From Lysobacterales bacterium (lineage in GTDB: Bacteria > Pseudomonadota > Gammaproteobacteria > Xanthomonadales > SZUA-5): DNA of 64,000 nt. Positions 7,664 to 16,748 of this stretch are shown one piece after another. A program made the position numbers and the translations under genes. Where the stretch lies: the NCBI GenBank assembly GCA_022844165.1, contig JALHMH010000001.1, positions 1 to 64,000 on the forward strand. Direction: 5' to 3'. The notes under the pieces are model-generated. The model saw nothing but the letters and a program-made list of their open reading frames with translations, did no database searches and had not been told where the DNA came from. The first letter of the stretch is position 1, and every line of letters begins with the position of its first letter.

Positions 7664-8892
7664 TGCAAAGGCGCAGTCTGCGCAAACGTGTTGAGTTTGC
7701 GTTTGTCATTTGCTTCGTCTGGCTCAGCGCAACCTGGGGCTTTGCTTTCGTTGCGGCGATTAGATTAAGCGAGGATCGCGTTTTAACGAATCAATTGCTG
7801 GCGGCTGCCGAGAACTATCCTGAACTTCCGACGAACCCTCGCGGATATGACGACGCTAGCGGTTTGCCGGAGACATTAAGGGATTGGGCCAATACCGATC
7901 CCGATGAAGGCTTGTATGAATTTGTTGAGGAAGAGCTCCATGTGGCGGTGATATCGATCGAAAGCGAGCGACGCGCTTTTGTCGTACTCGACGTGGCCGG
8001 ATTGGAGGCTTCGTCGTCTGAGGATTGGTGGTTGCTGCTCGCGATTATCGTCCTCCTGATTTTAGTTGGTTCATTTGGTTTTTGGCTTGGGATTCACGTG
8101 ATGCGGAAAGCTGTCGAGCCCGTCGTTCAGCTCGCCGGCATGGTTTCGACAATTGACGTGGAGCACTTGCCGGCCGGAAATCGCGAAGTCATAAAGGCCG
8201 GCCAATTCGATAACGATGAGGTCGGTGTGCTTGCCGAGACGATCAAGAGAGCTTTCGAGCGTGTTAATGCCTTCATCGTCAGGGAACGGTACTTCACTGG
8301 CTGGGCCAGTCACGAGCTGCGGACGCCTGTCACGGTCATGATGGGCGCTCTCGAATTACTGGAAGGGAGTAAGCTCTCAGACGACGACGCCCAGGCTGTG
8401 GAACGGGCGAGGCGCGCTACAGTTGAAATGAATACGACGATTGAGATGTTTTTGTCCCTCGTCCGGGAGAAAGATGTGCAATCGTCCAATGAGCTTTTCT
8501 TTGTGGCGCCCCTGGTGAAGCAAGCGATAGAGCAGCAACAACATTTGCTGACCGGAAAGCTTATTGACGTTAATGTAAGCGGTGTCGACCAGGCAAAGGC
8601 CTACGGAAATCCCAGGGCTTTTTTGATCACGCTCAACAATCTTGTGCGTAACGCATTCGAACATACGTCCCCGGAGCAGGGGTCGATAAAAGTGATTATA
8701 AACAATGGCGAGTTACTGATCACAAACAACATTGGGGGCAGTCCGGTGGGGGAAAAAATACCATCGGAATCATCGTCGTTTCATGGCTATGGCCTTGGTT
8801 TGGTTATCGTGCAACGGTTATGTTCACTCAACGGTTGGTCGTTTTCTCTGCGGCTCGATGATGCGCATGCTACGGCCTGCTTGTCATGGTAA
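7663..8892 (+). CDS. Sensor histidine kinase, partner of the preceding regulator
   Basis: This 409-residue membrane kinase starts at a GTG inside the stop of the response regulator (TAGTG). TM1 lies near residues 11-33, a periplasmic sensor domain of about 90 residues follows, TM2 is near 122-145, then a HAMP-like linker. The HisKA H-box is WASHELRTPV with H217. The N-box is NNLVRNAFEH and a G-box is GYGLGLVIV. The ATPase domain is short but has the main motifs. The acidic sensor domain has no recognised ligand fold. The gene ends directly at the second multi-hairpin repeat, which may act as its transcription end. It shares the AT-richer composition of its partner. Confidence 0.9.
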   Translation: MQRRSLRKRVEFAFVICFVWLSATWGFAFVAAIRLSEDRVLTNQLLAAAENYPELPTNPRGYDDASGLPETLRDWANTDPDEGLYEFVEEELHVAVISIESERRAFVVLDVAGLEASSSEDWWLLLAIIVLLILVGSFGFWLGIHVMRKAVEPVVQLAGMVSTIDVEHLPAGNREVIKAGQFDNDEVGVLAETIKRAFERVNAFIVRERYFTGWASHELRTPVTVMMGALELLEGSKLSDDDAQAVERARRATVEMNTTIEMFLSLVREKDVQSSNELFFVAPLVKQAIEQQQHLLTGKLIDVNVSGVDQAKAYGNPRAFLITLNNLVRNAFEHTSPEQGSIKVIINNGELLITNNIGGSPVGEKIPSESSSFHGYGLGLVIVQRLCSLNGWSFSLRLDDAHATACLSW

Positions 8893-9009
8893 TGTTGAAA
8901 AACGCACTTCCTGTGTTTTCTCATGTCGCGAGTCCGGCGCGTGTCCAGACTCGCTCTTCATGGATCAAGCGCTGTGCTTGATCCATCAATGTCGGTGTAC
9001 GTTCTCAAC
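8893..9009. repeat. Multi-hairpin palindromic repeat, copy 2 (three stems)
   Basis: This stretch starts right after the kinase stop codon and repeats the first three stems of the element at 3311-3462. There is a GTTGAAAAACGCAC/GTGTTTTCTCA hairpin with the identical TTCCT loop. The GCGAGTCCGG stem follows with a slightly degraded right arm (TCCAGACTCGC). The ATGGATCAAGC stem (8960-8970 with 8976-8986) is perfect over 11 bp. It ends in GTTCTCAAC. The fourth stem of copy 1 is missing. Loops differ while stems are conserved or compensated, which suggests selection on the folded form. Confidence 0.75.
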
Positions 9010-9029
9010 CCGTAAAGAGGAGTGATTTT

Positions 9030-9725
9030 ATGTTGTATCGCTACAAGGTTATTGCGCTCGTTATTGTGGCTGCTTTGGCAACGCCAGGCACTGCATGCGC
9101 ACAAGACGTCAAGTTCGCGTATATCGAGGGGGGCATCATCGGGGGCTTCGTCAACGACATTGAGACGTCGGGAGCAGTCGCGGGCGCGGGCTCGTCAAGC
9201 CTCGAAAGCGATGCCGATGGCGGCGGGTTCATCGGTGGCGCCTGGCAGTTCGAAAACAACGTGCACGTATTTGGCGAGTATGCGTCGCTCGGCCAGGAGC
9301 TTGAGGTTCGCAGCGGCACCAACACCGTGACGGGCGAGTATGACGTGGTGCGCTGGCGCATTGGGTTGGGCTATCTGTACCCTTCCTCGGAACGAGTGGC
9401 GTACTACGGCAGGCTCAGTCTCGACCAGCTCGAGTTCAAGGACGCGCAGGCAGCCGGTTTCAACCTTGATGTCGACGCCGACGATAGCGGTGTGGGCGCT
9501 GAGGTCGGCATCATCTGGGCGGCGACACCGACGTTTCACCTTCAGGGGCACGCGCGCTATACGGCGGTCGGCGAGGTTGCTTCAAGCGGTTCCGACCCGT
9601 TCGACGCTGACGTCCTGATCGGGGTGAATGGGCGCTGGCATTTCCGGCCCAACATGGCGGTTTTTGGTGGCTACGAACTCGGCAAGATCACCACGGTGAA
9701 CGTTGGTCTGCGATTCGTGTTCTGA
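9030..9725 (+). CDS. Small outer-membrane beta-barrel protein
   Basis: This 231-residue protein has a signal peptide (LVIVAALATPGTACAQ, cleaved before DVKFAYIEG) and then alternating amphipathic strands of the OmpA/OmpW-type eight-stranded barrel. It ends in the aromatic signature VGLRFVF recognised by the Bam machinery. Strand pairs such as GGFIGGAWQF, VHVFGEYASLG, WRIGLGYLYP and VAYYGRLSLDQ are clear. A GAGGAG ribosome-binding site lies 10 bases before the ATG. It lies behind the second hairpin repeat and probably has its own promoter. Function is unknown; structural or adhesin-like roles are usual for the fold. Confidence 0.8.
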   Translation: MLYRYKVIALVIVAALATPGTACAQDVKFAYIEGGIIGGFVNDIETSGAVAGAGSSSLESDADGGGFIGGAWQFENNVHVFGEYASLGQELEVRSGTNTVTGEYDVVRWRIGLGYLYPSSERVAYYGRLSLDQLEFKDAQAAGFNLDVDADDSGVGAEVGIIWAATPTFHLQGHARYTAVGEVASSGSDPFDADVLIGVNGRWHFRPNMAVFGGYELGKITTVNVGLRFVF

Positions 9726-9953
9726 GCTTTCCTGGCGATGCGCTCACCCGGACAGCCGGCGGTCGGAGGATTGATGTCAATTCTCCGCACGCGTCCGCGT
9801 CAGCAGTGCTGACTTAGAAAGTGGGAGTTATGAACAGTAGTCAGCTACGGGTGATTGTTGCAAGAGTCTTGCACAGTGGGGGTAGGTTCTTGCCAGCGGA
9901 CTGCTGAGCACTCTGAGCAGACAGTTGCAGCGCGCTGTGGCGCGACGCGGCGG

Positions 9954-10697
9954 TCAACGCGACGGTAAAACGGTGCGCTTCGCCGGCCGGCCGATCAGAT
10001 CGAGAAACGCATTGAAGGCGCGTAGTGAGCGCTCGACAAGTGCTAGCGCCGATTCCGACGTTGCGGCAGCGATGCTGGTGGCACTCTGCGGACCGCCGAG
10101 CGCGCATAGCTCCTGGGCGTAGTCGGCACGGTTCAGCCAGCGCTGGATCAGTGCGCCATCGACTTCGGGATGAAATTGCACGCCATACGCGTTGTCGCCG
10201 TAGCGAAACGCCTGCTGTTCGCAGCTCGCAGTGCGCGCCAATTGCACGGCGCCATGCGGCAGGCCGAAGGTGAATCCGTGCCACTGAAATACGCGGCTCT
10301 TCGGTGCGAACGCGTGCATCACCGGATCATGATGACCGTCGTCGGTGGCGTGCAGATCGTACCAGCCGATTTCCGATTCATCGGCGCGGCGGACCTGCGC
10401 GCCGAGCACGTGCGCGAGCAGTTGTGCGCCCAAACAAATGCCGAGCACCGGTTTGCCCTGATGCAAGGCGCGTTCGATCGCGCGCATTTCGGTGACCAGA
10501 TGCGAACGCTGCGGATGATCCTCGACATTCATCGGCCCGCCGAGCACGATCAAGCCGCGATAACGATCGACGTTCGGCTGCGCATCCGGTTCGCGCTCGA
10601 AGTTCACGAAGCGCACCCGGTGGCCGCGTGCGCGGATCAGCGGATCGAGCGTGCCTAAGGGTTCGGCGGCGACGTGTTGGAAGACGAGCAAACGCAT
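9954..10697 (-). CDS. Class I glutamine amidotransferase-like protein
   Basis: This 247-residue protein starts MRLLVFQHVAAEPLG. It contains the nucleophile elbow GICLGAQLLAH (catalytic Cys), the oxyanion segment VLGGPMNVED, and the His-Glu pair in VQFHPEVD, so a complete class I GATase triad is present. Stand-alone proteins of this type (GMP-synthase-like, or gamma-glutamyl hydrolases) act on glutamine or gamma-glutamyl compounds; the true substrate cannot be read from sequence. The start at 10697 matches the family N-terminus; longer readings upstream add unstructured sequence. It lies about 170 bases downstream of proS on the same strand, with a hairpin between them, so it is probably a separate unit. 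Confidence 0.85.
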   Translation of the reverse strand: MRLLVFQHVAAEPLGTLDPLIRARGHRVRFVNFEREPDAQPNVDRYRGLIVLGGPMNVEDHPQRSHLVTEMRAIERALHQGKPVLGICLGAQLLAHVLGAQVRRADESEIGWYDLHATDDGHHDPVMHAFAPKSRVFQWHGFTFGLPHGAVQLARTASCEQQAFRYGDNAYGVQFHPEVDGALIQRWLNRADYAQELCALGGPQSATSIAAATSESALALVERSLRAFNAFLDLIGRPAKRTVLPSR

Positions 10698-10832
10698 CGT
10701 GGATGTCGGTTTCGAGCTGCAGGAATAGGTGAGTTTCGCGTGCGTATCGGCGTTCGTTCGCGGCAAGGGCTGGGTTTCGCGACCCAAGGAGAGCGCCCCT
10801 GCGGCGCTCGAATCGCTGTTCCAGTCATCCGC

Positions 10833-10854
10833 GGGCCGCGCCGGAGCGCGGCCC
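10833..10854 (-). terminator. Stem-loop downstream of proS
   Basis: A perfect 8-bp GC stem (10833-10840 with 10847-10854) and a 6-base loop lie 16 bases after the proS stop on the same strand. There is no T-run, so this is a terminator-like hairpin of uncertain strength. Confidence 0.4.
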
Positions 10855-10869
10855 TGAAGGTCGGAACTC

Positions 10870-12582
10870 TCAGCCGCGAATCTTCCCAACTAAGCGCTCT
10901 ACTAGACCTTCGCGGACCCAACTCTCATTTTCAGCGGCGCGGCGGTCGCGGTACTCGAATTGTCCCGCCGCCAAACCGCGATCGCTGACGACGATCCGGT
11001 GAGGAATGCCGATGAGCTCCTGGTCGGCGAACATCGCGCCAGGACGCACGCCTTTGCGGTCGTCCATCAGAACATCCAAGCCGGCTGCGGTCAGTTGCCC
11101 ATAGAGTTCCTCTGCCGCTGTGCGCACGGCCTCGCTGCGGTCTGCACCGAGCGGCAACACGGCAACGTGGAACGGCGCGATCGCATTCGGCCACTGGATG
11201 CCATGTGCGTCATGATTCTGCTCGATGGCCGCCGCCACGATGCGACTGACGCCGATGCCATAGCAGCCCATGAACATCGTCCGCGCCTTGCCGTTTTCGT
11301 CGAGCACTTCGGCGCCCATCGCTTTGGCGTATTTCTGCCCGAGTTGAAACACATGGCCCACTTCGATCCCGCGCGCAATCGACCAGGTGCCCATGCCACC
11401 GGGTGCCAGTTCGCCCTCGATGACGTTGCGGATATCGGCCACCTGCGCAGGCTCCGGCAAATCGCGGCCCCAGTTGACACCTTTGGTGTGGAAGCCGGTG
11501 ATATTGGCGCCGACGATGAAATCGCTCATCGCCGCGACGGTGCGATCGGCAATGACAGTGATCGCCTTCTGCGGATTGAGCGGGCCGATGAATCCCGGCA
11601 CTGCGCCCAAGTGTTCGACGATCTCGGCTTCGGTTGCGAGACGGTACTCGGCCAAACCTTCGATCTTAGTCAACTTGATTTCGTTAACCTGATGATCGCC
11701 GCGCACCAGCGCCAGCACGAAACCTTGTTCGCCCATGACCGCAATCGATTTAACGGTCGATGCCAGCGGCACGCCCAACAGCGCGGAGACGTCCTCACAC
11801 GTGCGCTGCGTCGGCGTCGCGAACTGCTCGAGTGCCTGCGCAGCCGCGGCGCGTACACCCGGCGCGATCGCTTCGGCCAGCTCCACATTTGCTGCGTAAT
11901 TGCCTTCAGACGTGAACGCGATAGCGTCCTCGCCAGAATCAGCCAGCACGTGAAACTCGTGCGAACCGGAGCCGCCGATCGCACCCGTGTCGGCAGCGAC
12001 CGCGCGGAATCGCAGGCCTAAGCGAGTGAAGATGCGCGTGTACGCGTCGTACATGTTCTGATACTCGCTCTGCATGCAGTCGCTATCGAGATGGAACGAA
12101 TACGCGTCCTTCATCAAGAACTCGCGTGCGCGCATGACCCCAAAGCGCGGGCGAATTTCGTCGCGGAACTTGGTCTGGATCTGATAGAAATTAATCGGCA
12201 ACTGTTTGTACGACCGCAGCTCGCCGCGCGCAAAGTCGGTGATCACTTCTTCGTGCGTCGGGCCGTAACAGAACTCACCTTCTTTGCGATCTTTGATCTT
12301 CAGCAGCTGTCCGCCGAACTTCGCCCAGCGATCGGTCTCCTCCCACAGCTCGCGCGGCTGGATCGACGGCATCAGCAGCTCCAAAGCGCCGGCGCGGTTC
12401 ATCTCCTCACGCACGATGGTCTCGACTTTGCGCAACACGCGCAAACCGAGCGGCGTCCAGGTGTAAATGCCGGCGGCGAGCCTGCGGATCATTCCGGCGC
12501 GCAGCATCAATTTCTGGCTGATGACATCGGCGTCGCTGGGCGTTTCTTTGACCGTCGTCAGGTGGAACTGGGAAAGGCGCAT
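10870..12582 (-). CDS. proS: Prolyl-tRNA synthetase
   Basis: This 570-residue enzyme charges tRNA-Pro with proline. It begins [19 protein letters not shown] and has the class II motifs. Motif 1 is around [13 protein letters not shown], motif 2 is around [19 protein letters not shown], and motif 3 is in the [14 protein letters not shown] region. The internal YbaK-like editing domain ([21 protein letters not shown]) lies between motifs 2 and 3, and an anticodon-binding domain closes the protein. This is the long bacterial (editing-domain) type and its length is normal. It is transcribed alone or as first gene before the amidotransferase. Confidence 0.97.
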   Translation of the reverse strand: MRLSQFHLTTVKETPSDADVISQKLMLRAGMIRRLAAGIYTWTPLGLRVLRKVETIVREEMNRAGALELLMPSIQPRELWEETDRWAKFGGQLLKIKDRKEGEFCYGPTHEEVITDFARGELRSYKQLPINFYQIQTKFRDEIRPRFGVMRAREFLMKDAYSFHLDSDCMQSEYQNMYDAYTRIFTRLGLRFRAVAADTGAIGGSGSHEFHVLADSGEDAIAFTSEGNYAANVELAEAIAPGVRAAAAQALEQFATPTQRTCEDVSALLGVPLASTVKSIAVMGEQGFVLALVRGDHQVNEIKLTKIEGLAEYRLATEAEIVEHLGAVPGFIGPLNPQKAITVIADRTVAAMSDFIVGANITGFHTKGVNWGRDLPEPAQVADIRNVIEGELAPGGMGTWSIARGIEVGHVFQLGQKYAKAMGAEVLDENGKARTMFMGCYGIGVSRIVAAAIEQNHDAHGIQWPNAIAPFHVAVLPLGADRSEAVRTAAEELYGQLTAAGLDVLMDDRKGVRPGAMFADQELIGIPHRIVVSDRGLAAGQFEYRDRRAAENESWVREGLVERLVGKIRG

Positions 12583-12738
12583 GAGGTGCGTCGCTGGCTT
12601 GAGAGGCGCGCGATTCTAGCCGCATCGCACTGGTCGAAATGCTCGGTCGTTTGCGCCGTAGCTCCCCCAATTCCGTACAGCGCCGCGAACCTGCCCGCCA
12701 GAATTCGTGCAATTTCGGGTAAGCCGGTCTTTGCGGTA

Positions 12739-12764
12739 ATGCGAATCATTGCTATTACGCATTG
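12739..12764. promoter_or_regulatory. Putative Fur box upstream of the FecA-like receptor
   Basis: The segment 12741-12755 (TGCGAAT, C, ATTGCTA) fits the Fur 7-1-7 pattern at about 9 of 14 positions. It sits inside a wider inverted repeat, AATGCG at 12739-12744 and CGCATT at 12759-12764. It lies about 50 bases before the receptor ATG, where iron-dependent repression would act. Confidence 0.5.
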
Positions 12765-12809
12765 CATCCTGATAGCCTTCCTCGCATCGAAGCCGCCTCA
12801 CCTGACCCT

Positions 12810-14918
12810 ATGTTCAAACAATCGCCACTGATCATTGCCCTTTCTTCAGCGATCTCGCTGCCCAGCGCAGCGGCGCCGCTGCCGGATCCCGCCAGCGCAT
12901 CGCGCCTGGCGCAAATCGAAGTCGTCGGTTCCGAAGAGGCCTTGAAGCGTGCCCCAGGCTCTGGTGCGATCGTGAGTGCCAAAGATCTCGATCGCATCAA
13001 ACCCTTTACGATCAACGAAGTGCTACGCAGTGTGCCGGGCGTTGTCATGCGCGATGAAGAGGGTTTCGGTCTGCGGCCCAACATCGGCATCCGGGGACTC
13101 AATCCAACGCGATCGACCAAGGTTCTGCTGCTGGAAGATGGCCTGCCGGCGGCTTATGCGCCGTACGGCGACAACGCCAGTTATTACCATGCGCCGGTGG
13201 ACCGCTATGAGCGCATTGAGGTGCTCAAAGGTGTCGGTATGTTGCGCTTTGGGCCGCAGACGATCAGCGGCGTGATCAACTACCAGACCCCAGAACCGCC
13301 GCAGGACTTTGCCGGTTTCGTGGCTCTGACGGGTGGCAACCGCGGCTACGGTAACGCGCACCTGCGGCTGGGCGGCGGTGGCGCAATGCTCGACCTGCTC
13401 CATAAACGTGGCGAAGGCGCGCGCGATACGCTGGAATTGGCGCAGAACGACGCCACGTTCAAATACGTCGCAGATCTCGGCGAGACGCAACGAATACAGT
13501 TGCGCGCCAACTTTCTCACCGAAAACTCGCAAGTCGGATACTCCGGTTTGACCGAAGCAGAATTGCGCAACTTCGGTCCACGCTATGGCTTCGATCAAAG
13601 CGCGCAATTCGAGATCGAACGCTATGGGGGATCGCTCAGTCACGAGTGGGATCTGAGCGATCGCATCTACTTGCTCACCAATCTCTACGGTTCGCGCTTC
13701 TATCGCGACTGGTGGCGGCAATCGAGTTCAACCACCGACACACAATGCGGCACGGCATTTCGCGACGCGCGCCAGCGCGGCGAGCGTGTCGACTTTGGTG
13801 CCTGCAACTCGACACAGGGGCGATTGCGTGGTTACGAGATGCAGGGCATCGAGCCCAGAGTGACGGCGAACTGGGGCGATGGTTCGATCTTCGAGGCGGG
13901 CGTGCGCTGGCACGAGGAAGTCCAGAACCGCCGCCAGATCAACGGCACTTCACCCACAGCTCGAGCCGGTACCCTGGCCGAGAACAATCTCCGCGATGCG
14001 AGCGCGTTTGCTGCATTCGTCAGCAATCGATTTCGCTTTGGCGCTCTGGAACTGGCGCCGATCGTTCGTTTTGAGGACATCGAATACGAGCGCAATAACC
14101 TCCTTAATGGTCGTCGAGGCAAAGAGTCGATCAGCGAGGTCATTCCCGGCCTCGGTCTCAACTACAGCTTCAGCGATGAGTTGGCGTTATTCGCCGGCGC
14201 GCACCGGGGATTTGCGCCGCCGCGCGTGGAAGATGTGATCGACAACAACGGTGTCGGTGTCGATGTCGGCGCGGAAGAGTCGTTGAACATCGAGTTCGGT
14301 GTACGCGGAGAAGTGCGCGACCTGCAGTTTGAGGCCACAGCATTCCGCAACCGTTTTGATCCTCAAGTTCTGGTTGGCTCCATTGCAGGTGGCGGCGTGC
14401 CGCTGGCAACCGGAGAGACGCTGTATCAGGGTTTGGAAGCACTGGGCCGTTTCCAACGCGGCAACCTGTTCGCCGAAGGCACATCGTTCGTCGATCTCGC
14501 GTTTACCTGGGTGCCGACGGCGCGGCAAGAGGCAGCGCTTCGCGCCGTTTCGAACGGTGCCGTGGTGGCTGGAAGCGAACCCGGCAAGCGACTGCCGTAT
14601 GCCCCAAAGACTGCAGCTACCCTGCGCGTCGGCCACGACTTCGGCGAGTGGGATGCGTCGATGGAGGGCGTGTACGTGGATGAGCAATTTGGCGACTTCG
14701 CCAATCGCACATCCGTAGATCCCAGCGGCCAGTTCGGCGTGCTGCCGTCCTATACGATCGCCAACCTGACGGTGGGATTCGAGCCAGAAGGCAGTCCCTA
14801 CAGCGCATTCGTCGCCGTGAAGAACGTCTTCGATCGCGATTACATCGTTGACCGCACACGCGGCATCCAAACCGGGTCACCGCGGCTGCTGCACGTGGGC
14901 GTTCGTTATCGGTTTTGA
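12810..14918 (+). CDS. TonB-dependent receptor, FecA-like
   Basis: This 702-residue outer-membrane receptor has a signal peptide (MFKQSPLIIALSSAISLPSAAA) and a possible TonB box (QIEVVG). The plug domain has the FecA-like pattern RPNIGIRGLNPTRSTKVLL ... YAPYGDNASYYHAPV ... ERIEVLKG. A 22-strand barrel ends in HVGVRYRF. The plug text is closest to ferric-citrate/siderophore receptors. A Fur-type palindrome lies just upstream, so iron-starvation induction is likely. No FecIR-like regulator or ABC transporter is adjacent. The ATG at 12810 was preferred over an upstream one because the signal peptide starts there. The exact ligand cannot be told. Confidence 0.88.
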   Translation: MFKQSPLIIALSSAISLPSAAAPLPDPASASRLAQIEVVGSEEALKRAPGSGAIVSAKDLDRIKPFTINEVLRSVPGVVMRDEEGFGLRPNIGIRGLNPTRSTKVLLLEDGLPAAYAPYGDNASYYHAPVDRYERIEVLKGVGMLRFGPQTISGVINYQTPEPPQDFAGFVALTGGNRGYGNAHLRLGGGGAMLDLLHKRGEGARDTLELAQNDATFKYVADLGETQRIQLRANFLTENSQVGYSGLTEAELRNFGPRYGFDQSAQFEIERYGGSLSHEWDLSDRIYLLTNLYGSRFYRDWWRQSSSTTDTQCGTAFRDARQRGERVDFGACNSTQGRLRGYEMQGIEPRVTANWGDGSIFEAGVRWHEEVQNRRQINGTSPTARAGTLAENNLRDASAFAAFVSNRFRFGALELAPIVRFEDIEYERNNLLNGRRGKESISEVIPGLGLNYSFSDELALFAGAHRGFAPPRVEDVIDNNGVGVDVGAEESLNIEFGVRGEVRDLQFEATAFRNRFDPQVLVGSIAGGGVPLATGETLYQGLEALGRFQRGNLFAEGTSFVDLAFTWVPTARQEAALRAVSNGAVVAGSEPGKRLPYAPKTAATLRVGHDFGEWDASMEGVYVDEQFGDFANRTSVDPSGQFGVLPSYTIANLTVGFEPEGSPYSAFVAVKNVFDRDYIVDRTRGIQTGSPRLLHVGVRYRF

Positions 14919-14930
14919 GCGGAACTGGTG

Positions 14931-15473
14931 TCAGATCAAGCCGACGAGGGCCAGGCTCGCAAGCGAAATCAGCGAGCCGATCGCCGTGGCCGCAATCACG
15001 TCGCTCGGATAGTGCAGTCCGAGCACCACGCGCGATGCAGCCACACTGAGCGCGAATGGAATCAGAATCGGCGCCAGCCATGGCGCGTAAGCCAGCGCGA
15101 CGATGGTGAAACTCACGGCGTGCAAGGTGTGGCCAGAGGGAAAGCTGAACTCGTCCAGCGGCGCCACGCTGGCGACGATCGACGTCGGATGGCGGTGCAA
15201 GGGTCGCGGCCGACGGCTCCAGTGTTTCAGGCCGCGATACAGCAGCAGCGCGATACCACTGATCGCCAACATATGTGCCGCTGCCTGCCAGCCGTGCGTG
15301 CGATCGAGTAGTGGAAACATTGCCATCAGCGCGTACCAGAACACCCCGTCGCCCAGGCGGCTGACGGCTGAGAAGTAGCGCAGGCAAACACGGCGCTGAG
15401 AGAGCTTGTTCAAGCGCAGGCACCAGCGCAAATCCGTGTCTGCCAGTCGGCCCAGGGCGAGCGTACGGTTCAT
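14931..15473 (-). CDS. PAP2-family membrane phosphatase
   Basis: This 180-residue integral membrane protein has the three PAP2 (type 2 phosphatidic acid phosphatase) motifs: KHWSRRPRP, FPSGHTLHA, and ASRVVLGLHYPSDV with the catalytic His and Asp. Such enzymes remove phosphate from lipid phosphates or undecaprenyl pyrophosphate at the outer face of the inner membrane. Four to five hydrophobic helices surround the motifs. Its ATG overlaps the stop of the upstream glycosyltransferase (ATGA), so the two are translationally coupled. A joint role in making or recycling a glycolipid is a reasonable inference. Confidence 0.9.
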   Translation of the reverse strand: MNRTLALGRLADTDLRWCLRLNKLSQRRVCLRYFSAVSRLGDGVFWYALMAMFPLLDRTHGWQAAAHMLAISGIALLLYRGLKHWSRRPRPLHRHPTSIVASVAPLDEFSFPSGHTLHAVSFTIVALAYAPWLAPILIPFALSVAASRVVLGLHYPSDVIAATAIGSLISLASLALVGLI

Positions 15474-16666
15474 GCGCCACCTCTCAACTCGGTCAACCTG
15501 TCCGCGAAGCGCTCGCTGACTGCTTGCGGCGTCAGCGCCGCCGCACTCTCGCGTGCGGCAATGGCCATCCTGTTGCGTGCGGCATCGTCGCTGGCAAGGG
15601 CCCGTGCCGCGGCAATGAACGCATCGCCATTGGCAAATTCGACAATCCGGCCATCGATGCCATCGCGAATATGCTGGCCAGCGGCACCATAGGCGAAGGC
15701 GACTGTGGGCACGCCACTGGCCATCGCTTCAAGGGTGACGTTGCCGAACGTCTCGGTGATGCTGGCGAACAAGAACGTATCGGAACTGGCATAGTGGGCC
15801 GCCAGCGTTTCGCCGCGTTGCATACCGCACCACACATGTTGCGGATAGCGCTCGGCCATCGCTGCGCGTGCCGGACCGTCACCGACCCAGATCATCTTGG
15901 CCGGACGCACAGCGGCGATGGCCTCGAACGCACGAACCGTCAAATCCAGGTTCTTCTCCGGCGCGATTCGTCCGACGAAAAGCACCGCCAGTTCGCCGTC
16001 CGCAAGGCCCCAGGCGCGACGAAGTTCCGCATCGCGGCGCTTGGGATGAAACAAGTCGGCATCGACGCCACGTTCGAGGATTCGCACATTGCGAAATCCG
16101 CCGGCGATCAATTCCGACTGCAGCTGCGCCGTCGGCACCAGCGTTGCTTGCGCGCGGTTATGGAAGGCTCGCAAATAGCGAAACGCCGTCGATTTCAGGA
16201 AACCTAACCCGTAGTGGCCAACGAAATCGTCGAAGCGCGTATGGAACCCGCTGGCCACTGGGATACCGAGGCTGCGCGCCGCCAGCAATGCTGCCCATCC
16301 CAGGGGCCCTTCAGTCGAGATGTAGGCCACCTCGGTGCGGAACTGCCTCAGCGCCCGCCGAACGCGAAAGTACACCGGCCAACCGAAGCGAAGCGCGGGA
16401 TACCGCGGCAACGATCCACCTGGGACCAACAGATCTTTGTCGACTTGGAGTTCCGGTGTCGTGACCAATTGCGTCGGCCGGATCAGAAGTACGTCATGCT
16501 GTTGTGCTTTGAGACCACGCGCCAGGGCCGCGACAGTCAACGCGACTCCGTTAATCTCCGGGGGGTAGGTCTCGGTGATGACGGCGACTCGTAAACAGCG
16601 CGAGTTGCTGGCGACCGGTGGCGCCGACCGCAGTGTTGCCATCGTAGGGTGTGCCGTGCGTTTCAT
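15470..16666 (-). CDS. GT4-family glycosyltransferase
   Basis: This 398-residue GT-B enzyme has an N-terminal acceptor half with RVAVITETYPPEINGVA and FHTRFDDFVGHYGLGF. The C-terminal nucleotide-sugar half carries LFVGRIAPEKNLDL and the donor motif SITETFGNVTLEAMASGVP, with the E-x7-E pair. The text resembles mannosyl- or sulfoquinovosyl-type transferases that act on phosphatidylinositol or diacylglycerol acceptors, so a glycolipid product is likely. It precedes and overlaps a PAP2 phosphatase, which could remove the lipid phosphate made or used in the same pathway. The start at 16666 is the first in-frame ATG; M9 is an alternative. Confidence 0.88.
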   Translation of the reverse strand: MKRTAHPTMATLRSAPPVASNSRCLRVAVITETYPPEINGVALTVAALARGLKAQQHDVLLIRPTQLVTTPELQVDKDLLVPGGSLPRYPALRFGWPVYFRVRRALRQFRTEVAYISTEGPLGWAALLAARSLGIPVASGFHTRFDDFVGHYGLGFLKSTAFRYLRAFHNRAQATLVPTAQLQSELIAGGFRNVRILERGVDADLFHPKRRDAELRRAWGLADGELAVLFVGRIAPEKNLDLTVRAFEAIAAVRPAKMIWVGDGPARAAMAERYPQHVWCGMQRGETLAAHYASSDTFLFASITETFGNVTLEAMASGVPTVAFAYGAAGQHIRDGIDGRIVEFANGDAFIAAARALASDDAARNRMAIAARESAAALTPQAVSERFADRLTELRGGA

Positions 16667-16748
16667 AGCGGCACATTGCCGGCAGCAGATGACGCAAAGA
16701 TGCGCGACACCTTGCAGTTTTTTGACAGTCGCACAAGGGCTGGGTCGC

